NCBI GenBank assembly: GCA_002049455.2
Contig: KV918866.1
Span: forward strand, 160,202-224,201
Direction: 5' to 3'
Source of the DNA: Porphyra umbilicalis
Taxonomy: Eukaryota; Rhodophyta; Bangiophyceae; Bangiales; Bangiaceae
DNA length: 64,000 nucleotides
Shown: in pieces, positions 1 through 10,870 of the stretch
How the letters are laid out: each line of letters opens with the position of its first letter
How positions within the stretch are numbered: position 1 is the stretch's first letter
Notes under the pieces: model-generated
What the model was told of the DNA's origin: nothing
Databases searched by the model: none
The model's input: only the letters and a program-made list of their open reading frames with translations
Made by a program: the position numbers and the translations under genes

Positions 1-306
1 GACGTCGCCCCAGGAGCGGATCGGGGCGGAGTCATGTGGTGGATGGGAAGAGCTGCAGCCGGGCCTATGGCAGGCCCGGCGGCGGATAAAAGAGTCGGGG
101 CAGCTGTGGGAGCATTGAGGGTGTTGGGTGGAGCAGCATTGGCAGGTATCGGCGAGGGTGGGGGGGGTGACGGCATTGGGAGAGCCATGGTGGCGGTTGG
201 CGACGGCAGGGTGCGCTGCGAAAGGTGCTCCATCGTCTCGCCCCTCAAATTTTATGCGTGCACGCGCCCAGATCGGCTGGGACGAGCGCTGGCGACGCGG
301 CTGAAG

Positions 307-1183
307 TAGGGTTGCGCAACACGCCCCTTTTTGAAGGGCGTGCGGTAGTGACACGTTAAGACACGCTCTAAACACGCCCTTAAACACTAAACACGCCCAA
401 CACGCCCTAAAGTATCACCCATAAAAACTCCAGGTAGCACCTACCAATGCTCTGCCTAAACCGCTCCATACGATACACAATCTTACCACGTCGTGTCAAA
501 CACATCCTATTGGTCTGACGAGGACTGCGGCCGCTGCCTGCCGCGCTCGACGCCCCACCTACCGCAGTAGCGACACCCTCCGTGCCGACACTCCGCGCCA
601 CGTAAGCCTCGCAAATGCTCACAAGATCAGTCTCTCGGAGGCGAAGCGGCTGGCTGGCGCCGTTGACTTCCGACGCTTCGTCGTTCGCTGTCGCCTCTCC
701 CCGCTCGCGGCATGCCTGGGACACTTCGTCCAACTCTTGCGGTATGCTTCTGGCGTCGGATGCCAGGCCTGCGACCGCACCCGCTTCAGCGTCATTCTCG
801 TTGCCGGCAGCGGGGGGGGGGCTCCACTCGTCCTCGTAGTCATCATCAGGGTCCACCAATCCGTCGGCATGTTGACCAAAATCACCCATGCGGGACCCCG
901 GTGACACCGTCTGGCGCGGCGCCGCCTCTTTGGCCAGCGCAGCTCGCATTTTCAGCACCACCTTGCTCATGTCGGTCAATCGGTGGGGGTCGAGTCGGTT
1001 GCAATCCTTACACGACCACCTCACTGCAACCAGCCTAATCAGTGCACATGAACCTGTAAGTAAACACGCCTAAAACACGCCCCAAGTTTGGGCAGGCGTG
1101 CTGGCGTGACACGCCCTAAACACGCGATAAAACACGCCCTGGGCGTGTCCGCGAACACGCCTTGGGCGGGTTGCACAACCCTA
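307..1183. mobile_element. Small element bounded by 14-bp terminal inverted repeats
   Basis: The ends are tagggttgcgcaac (307-320) and its near-perfect complement gttgcacaacccta (1170-1183), matching at 13 of 14 positions. Just inside both ends lie dense copies of an acacgcc/ggcgtgt motif (about 310-415 and 1060-1180), as expected of subterminal transposase-binding repeats. The TAGGG start resembles the hAT element at 3629. The 8 bp flanking each side (ggctgaag, ggcgtgtg) do not match, so the target duplication is lost or the ends are slightly misplaced. It carries one minus-strand ORF (407-970) with no transposase motif that I can see. Probably a non-autonomous, possibly hAT-like element. 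Confidence 0.5.
407..970 (-). CDS. Hypothetical ORF inside the 307-1183 element
   Basis: A 187-codon reading frame taken from the ATG at 970 (MSKVVLKMRAALAKEA); the frame stays open upstream to about 1024 from a non-ATG codon and adds a CKDC pair. It has an acidic stretch (DPDDDYEDEW) near residue 45 and a basic C-terminus (RRGKIVYRMERFRQ). I do not recognise a family and see no DDE triad. Because it fills the space between the two inverted repeats it may be a degenerate or captured element gene. It could equally be a chance frame in GC-rich DNA. Confidence 0.3.
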   Translation of the reverse strand: MSKVVLKMRAALAKEAAPRQTVSPGSRMGDFGQHADGLVDPDDDYEDEWSPPPAAGNENDAEAGAVAGLASDARSIPQELDEVSQACRERGEATANDEASEVNGASQPLRLRETDLVSICEAYVARSVGTEGVATAVGGASSAAGSGRSPRQTNRMCLTRRGKIVYRMERFRQSIGRCYLEFLWVIL

Positions 1184-1980
1184 GGCGTGTGATGCCACGG
1201 CCGCCTGCACCGACCGGTATTTGGCGTCGGTAAGATGACCCCCATACCCATAAATGGGTTCCAAATATGGGTACCAGCTGTAACGTGGCATGAAACGTGT
1301 CCCCAACCCACGCCACCGACCCACATTTGACTTGCCGACGCTCTCTATCGCCACAAGTCAGGGGTTTGATCCGACCAATGAACGAGATTCGCCGCCGCAG
1401 TCATGCTGACACGTTCGGTTGGGGGCGGAATGCTTCGCCTTCCTGTGGAGGCTCAGAGGAAACATGAGAGCTCCCATTAAGAACTACACTTCCCCTGAGA
1501 GCCCCTGTTAGCGATTCTCATCAGAAACCATGGCCGGGCACGTCATGGTTTCCCCGCCCGTGCCGACTCCAAGAGACATCGGTTCACGTCCCTTCTGCTG
1601 GGGCCACCAGAGAGCTGGTCCGGCGGGACCGGGTCACATATATCTCGTCAGAAAGCCGGGGGCACTGCCAGAGGCATGCATGACAGAGGTGCTGGCGTCC
1701 GAGGCGCACTCGACACCGGCTACTGAGATGCATTGGCAGGGGGGGGGTGGGTGCCGTGTCGTGGTTTGGGAAAACTACCCTCCCCCGCAGCGCGGCTAAA
1801 GTATAGAAAAGCACCACAGTCGTTTTGCCACGCGGCCACGAATCGCCACAATAGGGGGGCACATAAATCCCAGACGACGTCCTGCATGGTGCCTTCGCGC
1901 AAGGTGTGCGCATGGCTCCCAGACACCACCCTGAGCAGTGTCAGATCGTACTGGGGATCTCAAATGCGAATATGGGACCT
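1184..1980. other. Intergenic repeat-rich stretch, no gene seen
   Basis: Short ORFs occur on both strands but none has a recognisable motif or coding-like composition. The sequence is less GC-rich than the gene island and leads into the foldback at 1981. Confidence 0.4.
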
Positions 1981-2128
1981 TACAGCCGTTCTCCCAAAAA
2001 TCCCGCACTCCAACAGTTGCAAAAGAGTTCCAAATCGGCCTCTACGACCGCGCGTACGACCCCGCAGAGGCCGATTTGGAACTCTTTTGCAACAAGTGGA
2101 GTGCGGGATTTTTGGGAGAACGGCTGTA
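1981..2128. repeat. Long foldback (63-bp arms, 22-nt loop)
   Basis: The left arm (1981-2043) and right arm (2066-2128) are reverse complements at 60 of 63 positions; the three mismatches cluster at about 2014-2016 in the left arm. Pairing continues outward past a small gap (tatggg against cccatt). A tcgtactggg motif occurs as a direct repeat outside each arm (near 1948 and 2192). Transcription from either strand would give a long hairpin. It is a foldback/MITE-like element or a small-RNA precursor candidate. Confidence 0.75.
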
Positions 2129-2497
2129 CCCATTTGGAAGAACACTGTGGAGAAGAGGGGTCCAGTACGCGACAAAACACAACAAATATCGTACTGGGGG
2201 CCGGCCCATTTGGGACCGTTTCAGATCAACCTACAAAACAGTGCGTTCTCGTTAGAAGAGACAGCTGATTCAGCTCAGTATGAATAAAAGTGGCCTATAC
2301 GGACTGGAATGGAAGACTCGCGACACATATTCCCTTGTAGGCGATTCTCTTGTAACGAGAATGCACTGTACTGCTGGCCAAGTGCCCCAGAACTTTCTCA
2401 GTACGTGGTACATGCTCGAGACGATATCCCCACACTTCCGCCTACAGAGACGCCTCCCCCATCCCCCCCCCACGGCCTCTAGTGTCTATTCTACTGA

Positions 2498-2534
2498 CCG
2501 CATCATTTGATGCGAATCGCATCAAATGATGCGG
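2498..2534. repeat. Perfect 18-bp palindrome followed by a T tract
   Basis: Arms ccgcatcatttgatgcga and tcgcatcaaatgatgcgg are perfectly complementary around a single central base, and seven T residues follow. It looks like an intrinsic terminator, but the window is eukaryotic, so a transposon end or an extruding palindrome is more likely. Confidence 0.7.
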
Positions 2535-3628
2535 TTTTTTTACACCGTTTCTCTTGTTCTTCTTGGCCTCTGGTGCTCATTCTGACAACAGAAACGGACT
2601 CAGCAGCGTCTCTTTAGTCTTGGGGGAACTCGGGGGCATGCTAGCTCGAAAACAAGTAGGGTCTTGGCGCGAGTATCTGCACATTCGTAGCGCATTCTCA
2701 CCTTGCAACGGGCGCTCACAGAACCGGCGCTATGGTCGACCACGCCACGCGCAGGCCCCCAGCGGCCTTCCTAGAGGGTGGTGGCATGCTCCCAGCTCTC
2801 TGGGCTTGTGGGGGCGCAGTTGCGCCGCCCCCCCCGCCCCCCCACCGCTTTTTGTCACCTCACTCCCCGCCTCCCTGGTTCCCGCGCGCCCCTTTCCCCA
2901 CGTCCGTGCCCCCCCCAGTCTGCTTTCGCGCCTCTTGTACGTCTCTGCCCCTTCATCAATGTACTTGGTGACCTAGTCACCCCGCACCGCCACCCCACTG
3001 CGCCACCGCGGCGCCTCACGTCCCCTGCGTACCTGCCCCCCCCCCTCCCTTTTCTCCCCCGACCCCCCCCCCCCCTCCCCCAGGGTCAGCGGTGCCCCCG
3101 TCGCGGTAGTCGGCAGCCGGCGGGTAGGCGATAGCCCGCGGGGGGTCGGCGGCCTGCGTGGGGTCGACGGCCGGCGGGGGGTCGGCGGCCGGCGGGGAGG
3201 TGGTAGTCATACCACCCCGTCGTTAAGGACAGGGTTTCATGCCCGCTTATCTCTTGCGTGCAGCCCAGCGCAAATACAGAAGGTCGTTGCTCCGTTCCTC
3301 GGGAGATATCGTGGACCCGTCATGGTGGACTCGCAAGGCAAAGTCTCTCGTGCTGCGTGGCACGTTCATGTCATGGGCCAGTCGCCAAAGATAGGGGGGG
3401 GGTCTCATACGCGTTGACGCTGTGCCGTTTCGATGGCTGCTGGGGGGTAAGAAGGACAAGGAGGTGGAAAGCCACAGCTGCGAGTGAGTGAGTGATTAAG
3501 AGGGCGTGCCAGCGCAGTGGGGCTTAGACCGTGTACCTTACGGATCTGCTGATTCCGTGTTGCAGGCTGTTGCAGGATCTCCACAGTCTGCCAAATGGCT
3601 GCAGGTCGGGCCATTTTGTGCTGGCAGC
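2535..3628. other. Intergenic; C-rich tracts and short GC repeats, no gene
   Basis: Contains C-rich runs (2820-3090) and an imperfect repeat of about 26 bp based on gggtcggcggcc (3110-3200), which on the minus strand would read as PPAVDP-like units. No reading frame here looks like a gene. The right end (3621-3628) is the 5' copy of the hAT target duplication. Confidence 0.4.
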
Positions 3629-3645
3629 TAGGGATGAGCAACCGG
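3629..3645 (+). repeat. hAT 5' terminal inverted repeat
   Basis: Seventeen bases, perfectly complementary to 7179-7195; preceded by target-duplication copy ctggcagc (3621-3628). Confidence 0.93.
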
Positions 3646-3922
3646 CTCGTTTTCGGAAACTGGTTGAACCGGGTATTTGGTCATCCAGTTACCAGTTTAA
3701 AACCGGTTGCGAAGAAATACTATACTTCGCGTATAATATCAATGCATTGGATAGTTGTATACCTTCATTCCGAGATTTGACAACGTTCCGACGCCACCAT
3801 TGCGGCTGTGTCGCCGGGACGTGCTGCTCCTTTCCCAACTGCTCGCCGTCCCAGCCCCTCCGTCCATTGAACGGCGCCCCCCATCACAGCCCCCGGCTCT
3901 CTCCACCAGGACAGCCATAACC

Positions 3923-6541
3923 ATGGCCAACACTCCGCTCCCCCCCTCGCCCCCGACCCCGACGGACGGCGCGACCAACGAGCTGACGGCCCCCAGCGCT
4001 CCGGTAGACACTGGTGGCACGGCTGCTAATGCGGCCTCTCTGCCGCTGGCCCCTCGCTCGTCGTGGAAGCCACCGCAAGGGTGCCGCTGGGCTTCCGTGC
4101 CGTCGGGCCGACGAAAAAGCCGGGTCTATGACTACTACGTTGCCGAGTACAACAGTGCAGGCGTCATGGATTCTACTGCCTTTTTTTGCGTCCACGAGGA
4201 CCATCTGGGGCACCCTTCTCGTGTGGCACATGCAAACGGGACCACCTACTTGAAGCGGCACCTACGGGACAAGCACGCAATTGAAGCCGAGCCCATCCTC
4301 CCTGTGCCCTCGCTCGCCGTGCAGGGCAATGCCATCCAAGTTACTGATCAAGTCTACATCACGTCTTTTTTCGCGGCCAAACCGGGCCCCTACCCGTCGG
4401 GGCACCCGACGCAGCAGAGATTCTACGACGCCCAGGTCAATATGATCATCTCCACCCTGAGCCCGGAGGCGATTGTGGACAGCCCCGCGTACCTGTCTAT
4501 GATTGGGGTCGCCAATCCCCGCTTGTCAACACTGTCCCGGTTTTCCCTCTCTCGGGCTATCTCCATCAGGTGGGAGCGCCACATGGCTGTCGCGCGCGAG
4601 GAGCTGTCTCGCGTGCCCATCTGCCACGTCAACTCTGACATGTGGACATCTATTGCCAACGAGCCGTTTGCTTCTTTTGTGGCGACCTGGCTGGACAACA
4701 AGTGGCGCCTGCGGACAGTGGTCCTGCGGTGCTGTGTCGTGGGCGGGCGGCACACAGCCACCGCTATTGACGCCTTCCTTTTGCGCGTGGCTGAATAGTT
4801 TAGCCTGCGGGAGAAAGTCCGTGTCGTACGCACAGATGAAGCAAGCAATTGCGTCGGTGCCGGTCGCGTGCTCGGCCAAGCCGCTGGTCGCGGTGCGCCT
4901 GTCGCCACTCGACGGAGCTCCGCGAGTGCTATGGACCGGGCGTTGGGCGGTGGCGGAATCCCGGGCGGCGGGGGCGGTGCCAGCGGACCAGTCGGAAACG
5001 GGGGAGCACGCCGTGGGGGCGGCGCTACTGGACCCGATGGGCTCGACGGTCCGGGTCGTCGCGCGTTGCCGGATCTCGACGATGCGGACGATGAAGGAGG
5101 CGATGGAGGTGATTTGGACGATGTCGGGTCTGATTGTGGGGACCCTGTTGAGCTCGGCCCTGACCTCGTTGAGTCGGGAGGCGATGGGTCAGGGACCGGC
5201 GGCGATGCAGCAGCCCTCGCAACCGAACGTGCCGACACCTTTTTCTCCGAAATACCTGCCGCCTTCCGGAACCGGCAGGCCGATCACGTGACTCGGGATG
5301 CCGCGTTCCTTTGGCAGCACGCCCGGTGTGCCACGCACATCCTGCAGCTGTCTGTGCGTAAGGGCCTGTCGGTGCCGATTGTGCGGTATTTGCTTGACAA
5401 GGTGCGGTTGGTGGGCAAGCTGTGCCGCACAAGTACCAACTTCCAGGAGGAAATGAGGCTGGCGGGCGAGTCTGAGGAGGCCCGTGCAGCGGCTCATGAG
5501 GGCAGAGAGCCGTTGGGCTCTGCGCTTCTCGTTTCCCGCTTGATCATCGACTGCCCCACCCGCTGGGGGTCGGCTGCTGTCATGCTTCGCCGGTTCCTTC
5601 GTGTCGGCGCAGCCGTGCCAGCTGCCCTGTCATCGTACTACCACTACACAGCGGTGCCGGCACGGAAGAAGCGCGTCGAGTGCCCAAGCTTCCAGGAGCA
5701 GGCAGCGCTCAAACAACTTGTTAAGTTTCTGGAGATATTGGAGAGCGCCTCCGCGAGCCTGGGGTCCGAGTCAACGGCGACGAGCCCCATGGAGGAGACG
5801 GTGTATTGGTATGTGCGCCGTGCCGCGGCTCCCCAGACGCTGGACTGCCAAGCCATTTCTTCATTCAAGTGCGCCGTGGTGGGCGACATGGCCACCCGCC
5901 GGGACCGAGAGCGTCTGAAAGGACCCAACCCCTGCTGGTTTGACATTCGTGTGGCGGCTGTGCTTCTCGACCCGTTCACCAAGTCTTTTACATTCGGTGA
6001 CAACCCATCAACTGCAGCCACGGCGCGGCACCGCGCCATCGACATCATTTGCTGGATGGTCGCGCGATCGCCAGATGCGACTGGAGCTGGGTCTGAGCGC
6101 GCGGGCGGCGGCCCAGCAGCGGGTGGCGGCGACGGTGGTGCCCCCCCCCCGACCAAGAAGGAGCGGACGATTGCCTCTAGCTTACGCGCTTTTGCTGCTG
6201 AAGGAACGTTTGGAGAGGACAGCAACAGTCCCTCTGTACGGTCGGATTCGGTATCTACTGTTGCCATTGAGACGGAGTGGGAAGCGTACATTGCCTTTTC
6301 GGTGGATACTGACTCGGAGGAGACTGCTTTTTCATGATGGCTCCAGCATGAGTAGCTCTTCCCCCGAGTTTCTTTGGGAGCTCGCTACTTGCTGCCCATT
6401 CCTGCAACAAGCGTCGCCTCTGAGCGAGTGTTCGCCATGGCAGGTCGTACAGTCACGAAGAGCCGGGCTCGATTGACTGGGGCCCACGCGGAGAAGTATG
6501 TTGTACTGAATGACAATTTGCTACGGACCGCTAGCGAGTGA
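3923..6541 (+). pseudogene. hAT transposase with three in-frame stops
   Basis: One frame runs the whole length (873 codons from ATG 3923, MANTPLPPSPPTP). In order: a BED-like zinc finger (CVHEDH, then HLRDKH); the first core block (HVNSDMWTSI, first catalytic Asp); a VVRTDEASNC block (second Asp); CATHILQLSV, the hAT C-x2-H signature; DCPTRWGS, the R-W insertion motif; and a C-terminal dimerisation block with IPATSVASERVF, ending NDNLLRTASE. Stops are TAG 4796-4798, TGA 6335-6337 and TAG 6353-6355. The frame is otherwise preserved without indels, so decay is by point mutation. A spliced mRNA avoiding the stops is possible but I see no convincing splice sites. An acidic/Gly-rich insert lies between about 4900 and 5200. 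Confidence 0.85.
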
Positions 6542-7178
6542 TGGAGGATTTTTTTTCTTGACTGAACCAAGGCTCCATTGACCAGAGCACAGCCCCAAGA
6601 GAGACAGTCTCAACAGTCCCTCACATCCCAGAATAGAAACGAGATAAGGTCCTCCTCCCCTCCCCCCTCATCCACAACTGATGCAATATCCCCCCCCCCC
6701 AGCCGCTTGCTGCACAGCCACTGGCACATTCCAGGGGCGTCCCCCCGGCCCCACCTGCATCATCTCGAGTGCCGACTGTCCAGTGTGTCATGCCACAGGC
6801 GGCAGCCCGAGACGAGAGTGGCATGGTGGAAGACGGCTGATCAGTCTGCGTTGCCGTGTGCCCGGCCGGCTGAGACCAGCCCACCCTCGCGCAGAGCGGA
6901 CGTGCCAAATTCGTGGTCTCGTGTGTGAAGCGCATGACGCGGCCGGGCCCGCGGAGGGGGGGTCGAAGGGCACGTGATGACATGTGGCTGCGGATGGGAT
7001 CAGTCGGTGGCGGGCCCACGCAAGCACTTCCTGGGACCTGACCTTGGCGGATGATCAGGTGGGGGCACGTGGCAGACCACGTGGCAACCGGTTGGCCCAG
7101 TTTTCAGCCCTCAGAATTGGTTACAAACCGGTCCATGTTTTTTGCCAGTTTTAACTGGTTTCAACCGGTTGTTACTAA

Positions 7179-7195
7179 CCGGTTGCTCATCCCTA
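7179..7195 (-). repeat. hAT 3' terminal inverted repeat
   Basis: Perfect inverted copy of 3629-3645; followed directly by ctggcagc (7196-7203), the second target-duplication copy. Confidence 0.93.
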
Positions 7196-7856
7196 CTGGC
7201 AGCCTGCTGGCTCAACAGATATCTGGCAGATCGGCACGCGTGTTTTCTGCTCTTTCGCTGCTTGTCTGGATCATCCAAATGCTGGGACGATGCTCAGCTC
7301 GTGCTGTTCTTCTGCTGTACGCTAGTATAACTCCTATTGCAGTCTGCTGAATTTTGCCTGTCCAGGACGGAACAGAAACAAAAGCAGGAATATGATTTTC
7401 AAAGATAAGTTCTTACCTTTCATGCTCAGTCCATATTTTGACCAAATCTTATTTGAGTGCAATGACATGTGAATCGTTCGTCGTCGGTGATGGGATCCAG
7501 CGTCACCGGTACCGTCGTCCGACGTCGGCTGCTCCGACACGCCGGCACGTCCCATCGACGTCTGTTCCCCTCCAGGCTTCTATACACGCCCAGCGCAACC
7601 GATTGCCATGTCTTCCAGTGGCGCTGGTGTTGCGCCAGCCGGTGCTGCCGCGGGTACAGGTACGCGCCTACGTCTGATACCATGATTGCGTCATTCGCGT
7701 AGGTCAAGAGGATTCTTGACTACGTGGAGCTGTGCAGGAGCGGGTAGCGTGGGCCCACTGTAGGAGCAGACCTCTATTTTGAGCAGGGACTAACTCTGTC
7801 CGATTCACACCATCGTGGTTTACAATCTTTGGTTGGCTGGTTGCCATCGACACCTG
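7196..7856. other. Intergenic between hAT element and CCHC ORF
   Basis: The first 8 bases are the hAT target duplication. Only short ORFs without recognisable motifs follow. The open frame of the next gene begins at 7815 with a non-ATG codon. Confidence 0.4.
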
Positions 7857-8966
7857 ATGCCCTCTGCAGTGGTCGGTGCGGGTGCCCAGCGGTGTGGTCT
7901 GTGCCGTCTCCCCGGGCACAGAGCTCCCCGCTGTCCAATCGGACTCCAGGACAACATCAAACACACCTGCAAGAAGCCGTCATGTGGCCCGTGCTCGGCC
8001 ACGTGTATCGTATGCGACGAGGTCGGGCATCAGCCAGACAACGTTGACGTCAAGATCATTCGAGGCAGGGCGCCGCGTTGGTCGTGCCCCTCGTTCAACA
8101 TGTCGGAGATGCAGACTCGTTTGCAGCCGAAGCTCCGCCACCTTCCTCCCACTGAGCGCAGCAAAAAGGAGGCGGCTAAGGGGCACAAGCGCACGCTCGC
8201 CGGGATCGTCCCGGAGGACGGCGAAAGATTTGGGGCACACGTGGCGCGGTCGAATTTCGTCGACCTCACCGGGCTGGGTGGAGCGGCGGCATCCCCGGCC
8301 GTGCGAGTGGCGGGGGGCGTGGCGGCAGCCTTGGAGGACGAGGGGGCTCCCCGTGCAGCGGCGCGCTCGATGGGAGCTTTTGTGTCCGATTTTACCACTC
8401 AACCGGCAGGGGGCAGATGTCAGCCAATCCCGGAGCCTGTTGGGGCGGCAGTGGAGGCGGGTCGGGCCAGAGAGACGGTGATTGACGCTTTGAAGAAGGC
8501 CCTAACGGAGGCGCCGAAGTACTCCGCCGGCACGCGGTCGGGTGCCCGGCGGCGGAACCAGGAGGCCGGTTTGAGCGGCGGCCGCTCGAGTGGTTCTGAG
8601 GAGGTGCTGGGCAGCGCCAACCCATTTTTCAACGCCAAGGGGCGGGACCTGAAGCGTGCGCTGCAGCGGTACGTCGCTCTTCCGGACGGGCCGGAGCTCT
8701 CTTTGGTTAAGGCTGCCATGACCAAGTTTGTTGGACCGGGGATGGTGTACACAGGTGCATCCGTGACTTGTGGGGAGCTTACGTGCGCGCAGGTGCACGC
8801 GGCGCTGATGGAGTGTGCGGAGAGCGTCGGCTTGACTTTACCCGCGGTGTGTGCTTCGATGCGTCAATTCATCGTTGAGCTCCGACGTGGGGATGATGAC
8901 CTGCAGCGCTTTTTTGATGACCCGACCGTCACGTCACCCGCGCAGCGCTCGACGGCCTCTGAATAG
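7857..8966 (+). CDS. CCHC zinc-knuckle protein of unknown function
   Basis: 369 codons from the ATG at 7857 (MPSAVVGAGAQ). Near the N-terminus is a perfect C-x2-C-x4-H-x4-C knuckle (CGLCRLPGHRAPRC), followed by a Cys-rich stretch with CGPCSATC and CIVCDEVGHQ, so two or three small zinc sites are likely. The middle is Ala/Gly-rich and low complexity; the C-terminal ~110 residues look folded (VKAAMTKFVGPGMVY, LRRGDDDLQRFF). Such knuckles bind single-stranded nucleic acid in Gag and in many transposon accessory proteins. It sits between a hAT and a gypsy element, so an element-derived ORF is likeliest. There is no protease or polymerase next to it. Confidence 0.5.
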   Translation: MPSAVVGAGAQRCGLCRLPGHRAPRCPIGLQDNIKHTCKKPSCGPCSATCIVCDEVGHQPDNVDVKIIRGRAPRWSCPSFNMSEMQTRLQPKLRHLPPTERSKKEAAKGHKRTLAGIVPEDGERFGAHVARSNFVDLTGLGGAAASPAVRVAGGVAAALEDEGAPRAAARSMGAFVSDFTTQPAGGRCQPIPEPVGAAVEAGRARETVIDALKKALTEAPKYSAGTRSGARRRNQEAGLSGGRSSGSEEVLGSANPFFNAKGRDLKRALQRYVALPDGPELSLVKAAMTKFVGPGMVYTGASVTCGELTCAQVHAALMECAESVGLTLPAVCASMRQFIVELRRGDDDLQRFFDDPTVTSPAQRSTASE

Positions 8967-9456
8967 GGTAATAGAACATGACTTGTCTTTCGCGCAACCG
9001 CAAACACCACTCCCCTTCACCTCAAACGCCAGCACCACCATCACATCATCCCTGTCGCGCTTTCTTCGCCGAGGGCTCCTGAGAAGCGTCGCAAAAGTCT
9101 CACTCTCAGCCCTAAATCTCTCAGGACGACGTCGAGTGACCGCCCCCATTGGTGTGGGTAGCTACGGGGCCTCTGAGCCGGCGGCGGCAGTGGCGACGGT
9201 TGGCAGCGGCGGAAAATCAGCGGTCCCGGCCGCAGGGCCCCCCGTTGGCCGGCGGCGCAGACCCGGCGAACTCCAGGCGGCGCGGCGGCGGGGCGTTGTC
9301 GTCCCAGGAGAGCACGACAGGGACGCCCCTGACACGCGGTCCCTCCGTGACCACCTCTCGCGACAGCGCGGCAGCTCAGGCGCGCGCGACACCGACACCA
9401 AAAAAGAACAACCATCGCCATCCCGACAGCGACAACAATACTGAGCAACAACGAAA
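8967..9456. other. Spacer interrupted by the gypsy insertion
   Basis: No gene is visible. Its right end is the host target site: aagcc at 9457-9461, repeated at 19710-19714, so this DNA was originally continuous with the sequence at 19715. Confidence 0.5.
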
Positions 9457-9461
9457 AAGCC

Positions 9462-9854
9462 TGTGGTATTAATAACGTTAGTTCAATTACCAGTGTACTG
9501 AGACCGACCGTAGCCAAGCAATAAAGCGAGTTCTATCGCCGTCGCGGCGAGGAAGAAGACCTTTTGTTGGAGGGCATCCGATGGGGAGCCGGGTGGTGCC
9601 CACGACGGCGACCCCGGACCCACGGTGGTTTAATACAAACAACGGCACTGGTCGATCGACCATCCGATCAAGCGATCGTAATGAGTGCCGGCAGACAGAT
9701 AAGACAGGCAAGCAAACAAGCAATAAAAAATAAACAATGCGGAAGTAACCCCCCAAAGGGCGTGCCACAAGCCGAGTCACACACATCCGTGGATTCGGCC
9801 AGTCAAGGGGGCTACTCGTGGCTAATTGCCAATTGGTAGCAGAGATATGCTACG
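9462..9854 (-). repeat. Gypsy 3' LTR (left copy)
   Basis: 393 bp, nearly identical to 19317-19709. The outermost base at 9854 is G where the other copies have A, breaking the terminal TG on the internal side. Confidence 0.95.
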
Positions 9855-10870
9855 TACCTCCAACGCGAGATTCGAACCGTCCCGGTGAGATCCGAGGATG
9901 GTGAAACCCGATTGGGCGATCGCGGCCCCTTACGGGCCCGCGCGGGCGCAACCGCCCAGGCGGTGGGAGCCGTGGGGGGCGCGCCGCCCAGTCCCGATTG
10001 GGGGGAGGTGGCGGTTCGCCGTCGTCGGTCGCGACCGTCCCGCCACACACGCGTGGGCGTGGGTGGCGGGCAGCTGACGCTGCGGATCCGACCGGCGCTT
10101 GCGCGTACACGCACCCTCGCAGGGGAGTCGGCGTCGGCGTCGACGTGGTGGCCAAACGGCCGGTTGACAGGCGACCAGCGTCGGGGTTAAGACTCGTTGG
10201 TGCGCGGGTGCGTCGTGCAACACGCGTTGGGACAACCGTCGTCGGCGCCGAGTGGCGCCTCCTTCGTCGGGGGTTTGACTACCCTGACGACACGGCGAAA
10301 GCCGTGACGCGGGTCCGTGGTGCCGAGCGTGGGTATGGGGTTCACACCTCCAGGCCGGTTAGCACCGAGTCGGGCGCGCGGGGTAGCACCAGCTGGTTGT
10401 CGACGTGACGGCAGGCGCCGCCCTCGTCGGGGTGTTGACTCCCCCGACGACACGGCGGAAGCCGGGGTGCGGGTCCGCGTTGTTATCGGCACGGGGCCAT
10501 CCCGTGTCTTCGTGCTCGCGCACAGGTCGCTGCCTAACGGCAAGGTTGAGTAGGGGTGCGTCGCCGCAAGGTGGCACACCGCGAGGTGTTGGGCCCGAAG
10601 AGTGTGGGTTTGCGCGGAGTGGGGGGGGGCGGCGCGCACGGCGGCAAGGCGGCAAGCCCGGCGGCAAGGGCGGCGAGCGCGGCGGCAAGGGCGGCAAGCT
10701 CGGCCAGCCCGGCGGCGACGGCATCAAGGGCGGCAAGCGCGGCCAGCCCGGCGGCGACGGCGGCAAGGGCGGCAAGCGCGGCCAGCCCGGCGGCGACGGC
10801 GGCAAGGGCGGCAAGCGCGGACAGCCCGGCGGCGACGGCCAGGGTAAACCCCCCCCGGACGGCCAACGCG
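9855..10870. other. Element region between 3' LTR and antisense ORF
   Basis: Lies upstream of the antisense ORF and downstream of pol. It has two related blocks (about 10262-10320 and 10423-10480) sharing a cgacgacacggcg core and flanking gaagcc/gggtccg. No clean polypurine tract is visible next to the LTR. It could hold the antisense promoter. Confidence 0.4.
10702..10840 (+). repeat. 39-bp GC-rich tandem repeat, about 3.5 copies
   Basis: The unit ggccagcccggcggcgacgg plus ggcaaggg-type filler recurs every 39 bp (for example at 10741 and 10780). It lies just upstream of the ATG chosen for the antisense ORF; the open frame through it encodes Ala-rich AASAASPAAT-like units. Confidence 0.7.

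Larger units (their letters stand above)
3629..7195 (+). mobile_element. hAT transposon, full length, 8-bp target duplication
   Basis: The 17-bp terminal inverted repeats are perfect: tagggatgagcaaccgg at 3629-3645 and its complement at 7179-7195. The 8-bp ctggcagc is duplicated on both sides (3621-3628 and 7196-7203), the hAT hallmark. Subterminal DNA at both ends is full of accggtt/aaccggt motifs (3640-3715 and 7080-7190), likely transposase-binding sites. The plus-strand transposase frame (3923-6541) has a BED-like finger, the RNase H-like core and the C-terminal dimerisation block, but is interrupted by three stop codons. Intact ends with a dead transposase suggest it was mobilised in trans or decayed after insertion. 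Confidence 0.93.

Noticed and set aside
2498-2541. Intrinsic (rho-independent) terminator
   Set aside because: Structure fits, but everything else in the window is eukaryotic and no bacterial-type gene lies upstream.
9487-9786. 99-codon ORF repeated in all three gypsy LTRs
   Set aside because: It lies wholly inside the 393-bp LTR and is repeated only because the LTR is; no motif, and LTR function explains the conservation.
9860-9885. B-box-like ggttcgaatctc next to the left LTR, possible tRNA
   Set aside because: No T-stem pairing, no A box at the right distance and no cloverleaf could be built.
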